Part shown: positions 1-8,147 of the stretch, piece after piece | How the letters are laid out: the number at the start of each line of letters is the position of its first letter | How positions within the stretch are numbered: the stretch's first letter is position 1 | From: Actinoplanes derwentensis | Lineage (GTDB): Bacteria > Actinomycetota > Actinomycetes > Mycobacteriales > Micromonosporaceae | Length of the DNA stretch: 64,000 bases | Assembly (NCBI RefSeq): GCF_900104725.1 | Contig: NZ_LT629758.1 | Span: 3,658,001 to 3,722,000 of the forward strand | Direction of reading: 5' to 3' | The notes under the pieces: generated by a model | The model's input: the letters and a program-made list of their open reading frames with translations, nothing else | What the model was told of the DNA's origin: nothing | Databases searched by the model: none | Translations under genes and position numbers: made by a program

Positions 1-1321
1 CGGCGCCGTCGACGTCGAGGGCTTCGCGGCTGCACCAGTAGGCCAGGGCGTTCGCCGCGGCGCACGAGGCGGTGTGGCAGCGCCACAGGAGGCTCGACTT
101 GTCCCACGGCTCGCCGCACTGGGGGCACACCTCGGGCGCCACCCACGGGGTCAGGCCGTGTGGCTGGTCACCGATCGGGGCGGTCACCCGCGGGATGACG
201 TCACCGGCCCGCCACACCGCGACGGTCTGGCCGAGGGCGAGGCCCTGCTCGGCGACCCACTGCGGGTTGTGCAGGGTGGCCTTGGTGACGGTGGTGCCGC
301 TGACGTGGACCGGGTCGATGATGGCGCGCAGGCTGATCCGCCCGGTGCGGCCGACCCGCACTTCGATGTCGCGCAGCACGGTGGACGCGGTGTCGGGCGG
401 GTATTTGAAGGCGACCGCCCAGTACGGCGTGCGGCTCGCCAGGCCCAGCCGTCGCCGGGTGGACTCGGCGTCGGCTTTGATGACCGCACCGTCGATGGGG
501 AACCCGAGGGTCGCGCGCCGGGCACCGATCAGCTCGATCGCGGCGGTCACCTGCTCGGTGGTGAAACACTGCCCGGCGGCTTCCGGAATGAGTCGGCAGG
601 CGGCGGGAAAGCCCAGCTCCTGCGCCCGGTCCATCCGCTCGAGATGACTGCCGGCGGGGTCGGTGATCTCGTAGGTCGCGAACGTCATGGGAGCGTCGTA
701 CGCCCGGTCGATGCTCCGGATCGCCCCGGCCACCGCACCGCGCGAGTTGACGAACGCCTTGCCACCGGCGGTGACCCGGTTGGCGCTGGCGGCCTCGAAG
801 TCACCGACGGTCATGTAGACCTCGCCGCGCACCTCACCACTCCACGGGGTGGCCAGCTCAGCGGGCAGCCCGGCGACACCCCGGCGCACCTGGGCGGTCA
901 CCTCCTCACCGGTGGCACCGTCGCCCCGGAGTGCGGCCAGGGTCAGTCTGCCGTCGACATATTCGGCGCGGAGCGCGAGGCCGTCGAGTTTCACCTCCAC
1001 CAGGCAGCCGTCGCCGGCCAGGGTGGTGACGAAGGCCTCGACCTCCTCCGGCGTCTTGATCTTGTCGAGGGAGAGCATCGCGGTGGGGTGCCGCACGTCG
1101 CCACCGGCAGAGGCCCCCGCGGCCACTGCGGTGGTGATGCCCTGGTCATCCCACTCGGGGCGCTCGGCGATGGCCGCCGCGATCCGGTCGGCGAGCGTGT
1201 CGTAGTCGGCGTCGGTCATCACGGCGTCGCCGGTGTCGTAGTAGGCCCGGGCGGCACGCCGCGCCGTCTCGACCGCCTCGTCGAACTCGGAGCGGTCGGA
1301 AAAGGTTGAACGAGTGACCAT
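1..1321 (-). CDS. ligA: NAD-dependent DNA ligase, LigA type (C-terminus cut by window edge)
   Basis: This would seal nicks in duplex DNA using NAD+. The frame is open from an ATG at 1321 down to base 1, giving about 440 residues of the usual 670 or so; the OB-fold/zinc part ends at the edge, and the HhH and BRCT domains lie outside. Visible features are the Ia-domain helices, the adenylation motif KLDG with Lys111, RGDGATGEEVT, RGEVY, and a zinc cluster at Cys399, Cys402, Cys415 and Cys420 followed by CSREALDVDG. It is divergent from housekeeping LigA: the usual NPRNAAAGSLRQ block reads NSRGAVAGAIRS here. It could therefore be a second, accessory ligase. It is transcribed divergently from the lyase gene across a 293-base gap in which I see no gene. 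Confidence 0.9.
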   Translation of the reverse strand, partial: MVTRSTFSDRSEFDEAVETARRAARAYYDTGDAVMTDADYDTLADRIAAAIAERPEWDDQGITTAVAAGASAGGDVRHPTAMLSLDKIKTPEEVEAFVTTLAGDGCLVEVKLDGLALRAEYVDGRLTLAALRGDGATGEEVTAQVRRGVAGLPAELATPWSGEVRGEVYMTVGDFEAASANRVTAGGKAFVNSRGAVAGAIRSIDRAYDAPMTFATYEITDPAGSHLERMDRAQELGFPAACRLIPEAAGQCFTTEQVTAAIELIGARRATLGFPIDGAVIKADAESTRRRLGLASRTPYWAVAFKYPPDTASTVLRDIEVRVGRTGRISLRAIIDPVHVSGTTVTKATLHNPQWVAEQGLALGQTVAVWRAGDVIPRVTAPIGDQPHGLTPWVAPEVCPQCGEPWDKSSLLWRCHTASCAAANALAYWCSREALDVDGA

Positions 1322-1614
1322 GCCCGAAGGTTACGGCTGGGGTCCGACAAAAAAGTGGGACCGCCGAGAACCACCGGGAACAGCAATCGATGCGCACCTC
1401 TGCCACCCGAGCCGTGAAACGATCCAGAATTTACCGGCCGGAAACCGTTGACGACCTCGTTACATCGATGCAGACTCCCTTGGAAAGCGCATTCCTACTG
1501 CTGAAACCGGCCCGAGCCACTGATCACCATCGGCTCGGTGGCGCCGGGCAGTACAAGATCAAGAGCTTTTCCCCGCTGCGGTACGCCCACCGAACGCCAC
1601 TCGGAGGAACGCGC

Positions 1615-3843
1615 ATGCCCACCCGTACCAGCAAATGGTTGAGAACCTGCACCACGGCGATCGTCCTCGTCGCCGCCATCCCCACCCCCGCCGTGGCGTC
1701 CGCGCCGCGCGGGCCCCGGTTGGAACGTCTCGATCGCGGCCTGGTCGCCGCCCCCACCAGCGAGGGCGTCTTCCTGAGCTGGCGGCTGCTCGGCCAGGAG
1801 GCGACCGGGCACTCGGCGACCGGGCTGACCGGGGTGAACTTCCACGTCTACCGCGACGGCCGGCGGATCGCGACCGTCTCGGACAGCACGAACTACCTGG
1901 ACAAGGCCGGTTCGGGCACCGCGAAGTACCGGGTCGTCCCGGTCAAGGGCGGGCCGTCCGGCAGCGCGACAGCGTGGCAGAACGGCTTCTACGAGATGCC
2001 GCTGAGCAAACCGGCCGACGGTGTGACCCCGGCCGGTGAGGCCTACACGTACTCGGCGAACGACATGAGCGTCGGCGACGTGGACGGCGACGGCAAGTAC
2101 GAGTACGTCGTCAAGTGGGATCCGTCGAACTCCAAGGACGTGTCGCAGATCGGCTGGACCGGGCCGGTCTACATCGACACCTATCGCGCCGACGGGAAGC
2201 TGCTGCACCGCATCGACCTGGGGGTCAACATTCGGGCCGGGGCGCATTACACCCAGTTCCTGGTGTACGACTTCGACGGTGACGGCCGCTCGGAGATGAT
2301 GTTGAAGACGGCGCCCGGCACGAGGACGATCCGAGACGGGAAGTCGCGCTACATCACGACGCCGGGTCACGCTCCGACCGAGGACTACCGGTTGAGCGCG
2401 GCCGGATACTACGAGCACGTCGTGGACATGTTCCTCGGCTGGCACCAGCATCCGGAAGTGGTGGCCGGGCGCTGGCCGGCGACGCTGGAGCAGGCGTTCG
2501 GCATCGCGCCGCGGTATCAGTACCCGCTCAGCCGGGCGGACGCCGAAGCGCTCACGGACTACTTCATGGACGTGTACGCACCGGCCCGCAGCACTCGCAA
2601 CAATCTGCGCGCGTTCGAGGGGTTCATCGTCGACGGCCCCGAGTACCTGACCGTTTTCGACGGTGCCACCGGGCGTGAGTTGCAGTCCATCGAGTACAAG
2701 CCGGGGCGGCACGACGACGGCCTGATGTGGGGCGACTACGCGATGGCGCGCATCGAGCCGGGCAACCGGGTCGACCGGTTCCTGTCCGGGGTGGCCTACC
2801 TGGACGGCAGGCATCCGTCGGCGGTCTTCGCCCGGGGCTACTACACCCGCACGACACTTGTCGCCTACCGGTGGAACGGGCGCAAGCTGGTCGAGGACTG
2901 GTTCGTGGATTCGGGCTGGACACCGATGACGAACCCGTTCAACGACTCGCCGCACGGCCGGGACGGGACGTCGCCCGTCTACGGGACGCTCACCACGCAG
3001 GGCTTCCACTCACTGAGCGTCGCGGACGTGGACGGCGACCGGAAGCAGGAGATCATCTACGGGTCGGCCACCATCGACGACGACGGTGACCTGCTGTACT
3101 CGTCGTTCGCCACGATGCCCGAGGGCAGCGCGACACCCGGGATCCAAGCCCGGCTCGGGCACGGTGACGCCATGCACGTGACCGATATCGATCCGGACCG
3201 TCCCGGGTTGGAGATCTTCACCGTGCACGAGGGCGGGACCTATGCGCCGTACGGGATGGCGATGCGCGACGCCCGTACCGGCGAAGTGTTGTTCGGCACC
3301 TACTCCGGTCGCGACACCGGCCGCGGCATGGTCGGGGACGTGCTGCCCGGCACCCGGGGCATCGAGTCGTGGGCGAGCATGCCCGGTGGATCCGAGGCGC
3401 TCGGGCTGCACAGCGCCAAGGGCGAGATCCTGACGAACACCATTCCCGGTACGAATCAGAGCATCCGTTGGTCCGCCGACCTCACCACGCAGATCCTCAA
3501 CGGCGCGCAGGACGTCACGCCCAGCATCGACGACTGGAACCATGGCCGGTTGCTCACCGCCGAGGGCACCCGCACCAACAACGGCACCAAGGGCACCGCG
3601 AGCCTGATCGCGGACGTCTTCGGCGACTGGCGGGAGGAGTTGCTGGTACGCACCACCGACAGCTCGGCCATCCGGATCCACCTGAGCACCGAACTGACCG
3701 GCCACAAGCTCTACACGCTGATGCACGATCCGCAGTACCGGGTCGAGGTGGCTCGCCAGCAGACCACTTACAACCAGCCGTCGTATCCCGGCTTCCACCT
3801 CGCCTCGGACACCGACTGGTCGAAGGTTCCGATCCCCCACTGA
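1615..3843 (+). CDS. Secreted rhamnogalacturonan lyase, PL11 family
   Basis: This is likely an exported polysaccharide lyase that cleaves the rhamnogalacturonan I backbone of pectin by beta-elimination. I chose the ATG at 1615 because GGAGG sits 8 bases upstream and the protein then opens with a Sec signal peptide (TSKWLRT, a hydrophobic run, then AVASA). Next come a fibronectin-like N-terminal domain (FHVYRDG) and the PL11 beta-propeller, with calcium-binding loops DVDGDGKYE (about residue 155), DFDGDGRSE (about 219) and DVDGDRKQE (about 470). The 742 residues are longer than Bacillus YesW (about 620), and no extra carbohydrate-binding module is obvious. An open frame continues upstream to 1390 but lacks a ribosome-binding site. 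It appears to be transcribed alone. Confidence 0.9.
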   Translation: MPTRTSKWLRTCTTAIVLVAAIPTPAVASAPRGPRLERLDRGLVAAPTSEGVFLSWRLLGQEATGHSATGLTGVNFHVYRDGRRIATVSDSTNYLDKAGSGTAKYRVVPVKGGPSGSATAWQNGFYEMPLSKPADGVTPAGEAYTYSANDMSVGDVDGDGKYEYVVKWDPSNSKDVSQIGWTGPVYIDTYRADGKLLHRIDLGVNIRAGAHYTQFLVYDFDGDGRSEMMLKTAPGTRTIRDGKSRYITTPGHAPTEDYRLSAAGYYEHVVDMFLGWHQHPEVVAGRWPATLEQAFGIAPRYQYPLSRADAEALTDYFMDVYAPARSTRNNLRAFEGFIVDGPEYLTVFDGATGRELQSIEYKPGRHDDGLMWGDYAMARIEPGNRVDRFLSGVAYLDGRHPSAVFARGYYTRTTLVAYRWNGRKLVEDWFVDSGWTPMTNPFNDSPHGRDGTSPVYGTLTTQGFHSLSVADVDGDRKQEIIYGSATIDDDGDLLYSSFATMPEGSATPGIQARLGHGDAMHVTDIDPDRPGLEIFTVHEGGTYAPYGMAMRDARTGEVLFGTYSGRDTGRGMVGDVLPGTRGIESWASMPGGSEALGLHSAKGEILTNTIPGTNQSIRWSADLTTQILNGAQDVTPSIDDWNHGRLLTAEGTRTNNGTKGTASLIADVFGDWREELLVRTTDSSAIRIHLSTELTGHKLYTLMHDPQYRVEVARQQTTYNQPSYPGFHLASDTDWSKVPIPH

Positions 3844-3872
3844 GCCCGGATATATTTTATATTGGCGCCATC

Positions 3873-4019
3873 ATGGACAGCAGTCAGGAGATTCGCGCCA
3901 ACGAGAACCGGACGACGACCGACGAGCTGGACCGGCTCTGGGACTCGCTGCCCGCCGTGCGGCCCGAGGAGATCCTCGGGCCGTGGCGGGGCAGCGAGTT
4001 CGTCACCGGGTGGCGCTGA
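3873..4019 (+). pseudogene. Truncated GXWXG/DUF4334 protein (N-terminus only)
   Basis: The frame starts at an ATG preceded by a strongly AT-rich stretch (3850-3862) that looks like a promoter. It encodes only 48 residues. The end matches the start of GXWXG (DUF4334-type) proteins, with DELDRLWDSLPAVRPEEI followed by GPWRGSEF, and then stops at TGA 4017-4019. The remaining ~100 residues of the family are missing, and the sequence passes straight into the middle of an alcohol dehydrogenase. This looks like a deletion that fused two former genes. Assignment rests on the GXWXG motif only. Confidence 0.6.
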
Positions 4020-4791
4020 GTTACCGCAGTTGCCGTGAGTGCGCGGAATGCCGGGCCGGGCATCCGGCCTACTGCCTGCTCAGCGACCTGAACATGCGCG
4101 GCACACCCACGTTTCGGCTACCCGATGGCTCGCCCGTCCACGGGGGCTTCTTCGGGCAGTCCAGTTTCGCGAGCCATGCGGTGGCGTACCAGAGCAATGT
4201 CGTGAAGATCTCGCCCACCCTGTCCCCGTCCTCGCCGCGCCGCTCGGCTGCAGCGTCCAGACCGGCGCCGGGACCGTCCTCAACGTCCTGCGGCCCTCCC
4301 CCGGCGACACCGTCGCGGTCTACGGCACCGGCAGTGTCGGCCTGAGCGCGGTGATGGCCGCGGTCGCCCTGGGCTGCACGGTGATCCCCGTCGACGTCCA
4401 TCCGGGGCGGCGCGACCTGGCCCTCGCGCTGGGCGCGACGGACCTCGCCCCGGACAAGGTGCACCACGCCGTCGACACCACCGGGCGCCCCGACGTGATC
4501 GCCCGCGCCATCGGCGCCCTGCACCGCCGGGGAACCCTCGCCCTGGTCGGCATCGGCGGGGAAGCCACGTTCGACATCATGACCGTGATGCGCAACGGCA
4601 TCCGGATCCGCGGCGTCATCGAAGGCGACGCCGATCCCGCCACCTTCCTGCCCCAGCTCATCGACCTGCACGGCCGGGGACTGCTGCCGATCGAAAAGCT
4701 GATCACCGAGTACCCGTTCGAGGAGATCGAGACCGCCGCCCGGGACGCCGCCGCCGGAAAGGTGGTCAAGCCGGTACTCACCTTCGGGTAG
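4010..4791 (+). pseudogene. Zinc-dependent alcohol dehydrogenase remnant (5' deleted, frameshifted)
   Basis: This is the remnant of a medium-chain zinc alcohol dehydrogenase of the aryl-alcohol dehydrogenase type. The first ~85 residues, including the first catalytic zinc ligand, are absent: the reading enters at VALSYRSC and goes straight into the structural zinc site CRECAECRAGHPAYC. Near 4210-4230 the reading moves to another frame: VVKISP is in one frame, while LAAPLGCSVQTGAG, the Rossmann motif GTGSVGL and the C-terminus VVKPVLTFG are in the next. With two lesions no functional enzyme can be made. The neighbour is the truncated GXWXG fragment, so one deletion probably removed both the end of that gene and the start of this one. 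Confidence 0.85.
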
Positions 4792-4800
4792 ACATAGGAC

Positions 4801-5280
4801 ATGTCTTATCCACCGCCGCAGTACTTCGGGGAATCCGGGGAGAAGAGCGCGCTGTACCGGCCTGCCGCCGCCGCGCCCGAACTCGTCGACCACAACGGGA
4901 CTCGTGTCCACTACCTCGCCACCGGGGAGTCGACGGGTGGGCTGTTCGGGATCTACCGGTGGGAGTGCGGGCCGGCCGAGGTCGGGCCCGCTCCGCACTT
5001 CCACCGTTCGATCAGCGAATCGTTCTACATCCTGTCCGGGGTGATGAGCATCTACAACGGTACGGAATGGATCGACGCCGAACCGCATGACTGGGTGCAC
5101 GTGCCGATCGGCGGGGTGCACGGGTTCAAGAACCGGTCCGGGGCGCCCGTTTCGATGCTGCTGCACTTCTCGCCCGGAGCGTCCCGGGAAGGCTACTTCG
5201 AAGGACTCGCGGACCTCGGGGAGATGACTGATGACGAACGTGCCGCCTTCTTCCTCGAACACGACAACTACTGGCTCTGA
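4801..5280 (+). CDS. Cupin-domain protein
   Basis: This is a 159-residue single-domain cupin with probable metal-binding residues His66, His68 and Glu73 in the HFHRSISESFYILSG motif and a second conserved block around HVPIGGVHGF. Cupins of this size act as small oxygenases, isomerases or ligand sensors; nothing here fixes the substrate. The ATG lies 9 bases after the decayed dehydrogenase, so it was probably once co-transcribed with it. Its 3' end overlaps the NUDIX gene start by 50 bases, which suggests translational coupling. Confidence 0.8.
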   Translation: MSYPPPQYFGESGEKSALYRPAAAAPELVDHNGTRVHYLATGESTGGLFGIYRWECGPAEVGPAPHFHRSISESFYILSGVMSIYNGTEWIDAEPHDWVHVPIGGVHGFKNRSGAPVSMLLHFSPGASREGYFEGLADLGEMTDDERAAFFLEHDNYWL

Positions 5281-5743
5281 GTACATCGCCGGTCTGCCCC
5301 GGAAACGGATGGGGGCCGGGGTGCTGCTCACCGACTCACTCGGGCGGGTGCTGCTCGTCGAACCGACCTACAAGCCGTACTGGGAGGTGCCGGGCGGGGC
5401 GGTCGAGGCCGGCGAGTCGCCGTACTCCGCGGCGGGACGCGAAGTCACCGAGGAACTCGGGCTGTCCGTCGAGGTGGGGCGGCTGCTGGTCACCGACTGG
5501 GTGCCGCCGCGTGAGGATCGTACCGACGGATTGATGTTGATCTTTGAGGGTGGCCTGTTGTCCTCCGCGGCCGCCGAACGGATCACGCTGCCCGCCGACG
5601 AACTACGGTCCTGGGCGTGGTGCACCCCGGCCGAGGCCACCGAACGGCTGATCCCGCTGCTGGCCAGGCGAGTCACCGCCGCACTACGGGCCAGCGCCGA
5701 CGGCACCTCCGTCTACCTGGAGGACGGTCACCTCATCGTGTGA
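5231..5743 (+). CDS. NUDIX hydrolase
   Basis: This is probably a pyrophosphohydrolase acting on nucleoside diphosphate-type substrates. The Nudix box is complete: Gly56, Glu62 and REVTEELGL (residues 70-78), preceded by YWEVPGGAVEAGE. It has 170 residues if the ATG at 5231 is used, which overlaps the cupin by 50 bases; an ATG at 5309 (MGAGVLL) would avoid the overlap but removes residues (LPRKR) that homologues usually keep. Substrate unknown. Confidence 0.85.
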   Translation: MTNVPPSSSNTTTTGSEYIAGLPRKRMGAGVLLTDSLGRVLLVEPTYKPYWEVPGGAVEAGESPYSAAGREVTEELGLSVEVGRLLVTDWVPPREDRTDGLMLIFEGGLLSSAAAERITLPADELRSWAWCTPAEATERLIPLLARRVTAALRASADGTSVYLEDGHLIV

Positions 5744-5868
5744 ACAAATTCCGTCACGCCGGTAGTAGCGGGCCGGGCCCGTTCGTCAACAGGGTGAAGG
5801 ACGCGCTCGGGGATGGTCTCCGGGACAGAATCGACGAGATGGGCAGCGATGACCATGGGAGCGACACG

Positions 5869-6210
5869 ATGAGATACCTGATGCTGGTCTGTATCGACCC
5901 GGACTTCACACCGGGAGCGGACGACGGGGCGCCGGACGTGGACGACTGGGCCGGGGAGATGGACGGCAAAGGGATCCGGCTGATGGGTGACCGGACCCGG
6001 CCGGCCAGTGCGGCCACCACGGTGCGGGTCCGCAACCGGGAAGTGCTCATCACCGACGGCCCCTACATCGAGACCAAGGACGTGATCGCCGGCTTCGACG
6101 TGCTCGAATGCGACGACCTGGATCAAGCGATCGAGGTGGCGTCGAAACACCCGATGGCCTGGTCCGGAGTGATCGAACTGCGCCCGGTCTGGCCATGGGA
6201 CGAGGACTGA
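5869..6210 (+). CDS. YCII-related (DGPF) protein, ECF42 partner
   Basis: This is a 113-residue ferredoxin-like alpha/beta protein of the YCII/DGPF family, starting MRYLMLV as relatives do, with GGGAG 7 bases upstream of the ATG. The family motif is DGPYIETKDVIAGF. In actinobacteria these proteins are encoded next to ECF42-type sigma factors and are thought to be part of the same regulon; a sigma factor of that type follows 27 bases downstream. The biochemical function of DGPF proteins is not established. Confidence 0.85.
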   Translation: MRYLMLVCIDPDFTPGADDGAPDVDDWAGEMDGKGIRLMGDRTRPASAATTVRVRNREVLITDGPYIETKDVIAGFDVLECDDLDQAIEVASKHPMAWSGVIELRPVWPWDED

Positions 6211-6237
6211 GCCACACTCACCGGCCCGGCATTCGCG

Positions 6238-7545
6238 GTGGGGCGGGGCGGCGTCTTGGTTGAGCGGATCGCGGAGATCTATACCGACGGGTGGGGCCGG
6301 ATCGTCGCGGCGATGATCCGGTTCACCGGTGGGGACTGGAGCCTGGCGGAGGAGTGTGCGCAGGACGCCTTCGCCCAGGCTCTGCGGACCTGGCCCGAGT
6401 CGGGGGTGCCGGAACAGCCGATCGCCTGGCTCACCACGACGGCCCGGCGGCGGGCGATCGACGTCATCCGGCGGGCCGGGGTGGAGCGGGCGAAACTGCG
6501 GGAGGTGGCGATCGACGCCAGCCGTCGGGCGGCCGGACAGCCGGAAGAGCCACGCGACTTTCCGGGCGACTTTCCGGGTTCGATGGAGGATGCGTCGGAC
6601 GAGCGACTGGAACTGATCTTCACCTGTTGTCACCCGGCGCTGAGTAACGAGGCGCAGGTGGCACTCACGCTGCGGAGTGTGGCGGGGTTGAGCACCGCCG
6701 AGATCGCCCGGGCCTTTCTCGTCTCGGAGAAGACCATGGGACAGCGGATCTTCCGGGCCAAGCAGCGGATCAGGCACGCCGGGATCCCCTTCCGGGTGCC
6801 GCCGCCGCATCTGCTGCCGGACCGGTTGTCGGCGGTGCTGCAGGTGCTGTATCTGCTGTTCAACGAGGGCTACTCGGGCGATCCGCGGCTGTGCCGGGAG
6901 GCGGTACGGCTCGGGCGGGTGCTGGTCGCCCTCATGCCGGACGAGCCGGAGGTGATGGGCGCGCTCGCGCTGATGCTCCTGCAGGAGGCCCGCCGTGCGG
7001 CCCGGCTCGACGCCGACGGTGACCTCGTCGAGCTCGCCGACCAGGACCGGTCGCTGTGGAACGCCGGGCAGATCACCGAAGGTGCGCAGTGGTGTGAGCG
7101 GGCACTGCGGCACGGGCGGGCGGGACCATACCAACTGCAGGCGGCGATCGTGGCCTGCCACGCGACCGCGACCGGCCTGGACGACACCGACTGGGCGCAG
7201 ATCGCCGGGCTCTACACCGCACTGCGGAAGGTCGCGCCGAGCCCGGTCGTGGAGTTGAACCGGGCCGTCGCGGTGAGCATGACCGAAACCGGGCCCACCG
7301 AGGCGCTCCGGCTGGTCGACGACATCGATGGGCTGCACGACTATCACCTTTTCCATGCTGTTCGTGCCGATCTGCTGTTCCGGGCCGGGCACGATCCCGA
7401 CGACGCTTACCGGTCCGCGATCCGTCTCGCCCCGACCGAAGCGGAGCGGCGGCTGCTCACCGCACGGCTGGCCGACCGGTCAGCAACCTCACCGCGAAGC
7501 GAGCCTCGAACCGGGCCGCCCACCCGGCCACCGGCGGCAAGGTGA
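6238..7545 (+). CDS. ECF-type RNA polymerase sigma factor (ECF42-like, with C-terminal TPR-type extension)
   Basis: This is an alternative sigma factor. The sigma-2 region is visible (DWSLAEECAQDAFAQALRTW, then WLTTTARRRAIDVIRR), as is sigma-4 (LSTAEIARAFLVSEKTMGQR, then AKQRI). A long helical C-terminal part of about 200 residues (LSAVLQVLYLLFNEGY, RDRSLWNAGQI-like and LNRAVAVS motifs) is typical of the ECF42 group, where it replaces a classical anti-sigma factor. The start is uncertain: GTG 6238 gives 435 residues, and a TTG at 6256 is also possible; neither has a clear ribosome-binding site. The 3' end overlaps the converging membrane-protein gene by 89 bases. Confidence 0.85.
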   Translation: MGRGGVLVERIAEIYTDGWGRIVAAMIRFTGGDWSLAEECAQDAFAQALRTWPESGVPEQPIAWLTTTARRRAIDVIRRAGVERAKLREVAIDASRRAAGQPEEPRDFPGDFPGSMEDASDERLELIFTCCHPALSNEAQVALTLRSVAGLSTAEIARAFLVSEKTMGQRIFRAKQRIRHAGIPFRVPPPHLLPDRLSAVLQVLYLLFNEGYSGDPRLCREAVRLGRVLVALMPDEPEVMGALALMLLQEARRAARLDADGDLVELADQDRSLWNAGQITEGAQWCERALRHGRAGPYQLQAAIVACHATATGLDDTDWAQIAGLYTALRKVAPSPVVELNRAVAVSMTETGPTEALRLVDDIDGLHDYHLFHAVRADLLFRAGHDPDDAYRSAIRLAPTEAERRLLTARLADRSATSPRSEPRTGPPTRPPAAR

Positions 7546-8065
7546 GAGCGAACCCGAGGGTGACCGTGGCGTAGAAGCCGGCGGCCATCAGGTAGGAGCC
7601 GTCGTCACTCGGCCGGGACCAGCCCCACAGTGCCCAGCTCAGGCCGCCGAGGATCGCCGCCCACCAGGTGGCTACCAGCGTGAACGAGACGACACTCGGG
7701 ATCCAGCGGAACGCGGCATGCCCCAGATCGCGCCACGTCTGCCGGTCGAGGAGCACCGACAGCAGCTTTCCGGGGAGGGTGGCGGCTCCCACCGTACGAT
7801 AAACGGGGTGTGGGATCTCCCGGCCGAGGACCACCGCGACCCTCTCGCGCTCGGCGGCGGCGAAGCCGCGAGCCTGCATCAACGCGAACATCATCAGCGG
7901 CAGCCCCACCCCGGCCACCGCCAGCCCGGCGCCGATCACCAGCACGGTGACCGGAACCAGCAGAGCCCCGGCGGCCAGCGGAAGTCCGGTGAGGACATAA
8001 CGGGAGTCGGACGCGGCCCGTGCCACCGGAGCGGGCGTCAGAGCCGGTTCGAACCGCGTCGTCAT
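7457..8065 (-). CDS. Sensor-domain membrane protein
   Basis: The 202-residue integral membrane protein has a hydrophobic pair near residues 28-62, a cytoplasmic-looking stretch (RGFAAAERERVAVVLG), and a second pair near 115-180. The pattern resembles the 'putative sensor' domain that is often fused to histidine kinases, here standing alone. The ATG at 8065 was chosen because upstream codons run through a shared 41-bp element. That element (8101-8141) is repeated upstream of the next gene back, which suggests joint control. Function unknown; the domain match is tentative. Confidence 0.7.
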   Translation of the reverse strand: MTTRFEPALTPAPVARAASDSRYVLTGLPLAAGALLVPVTVLVIGAGLAVAGVGLPLMMFALMQARGFAAAERERVAVVLGREIPHPVYRTVGAATLPGKLLSVLLDRQTWRDLGHAAFRWIPSVVSFTLVATWWAAILGGLSWALWGWSRPSDDGSYLMAAGFYATVTLGFALTLPPVAGWAARFEARFAVRLLTGRPAVR

Positions 8066-8100
8066 GCTGAGAACGCTAGTGAACCGGGCCTGGTTTGCCG

Positions 8101-8141
8101 ATGATGCCAGCCCACCGTTCCCTGGTAGTGCTAGCACTACC
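8101..8141 (-). promoter_or_regulatory. Copy 1 of a 41-bp shared upstream element with an 18-bp palindrome
   Basis: It lies 36 bases upstream of the sensor-domain gene. Bases 8124-8141 form a perfect palindrome, GGTAGTGCTAGCACTACC, followed on the minus strand by AGGGAACG and GGCTGGCATCAT. A copy with about six differences in 41 bases is found at 9644-9684 in the same orientation, before the next minus-strand gene. The likely role is operator plus promoter; GntR-type regulators often bind palindromes like the 18-mer, but the binder is unknown. Confidence 0.65.
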
Positions 8142-8147
8142 TCCGCG

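Noticed and set aside
3388..3393. Isolated GGATCC sites (for example in the lyase gene) as further GntR operators
   Set aside because: They lack the ATT and AAT flanks and lie inside coding DNA; only the four sites in the catabolic island keep the extended palindrome.
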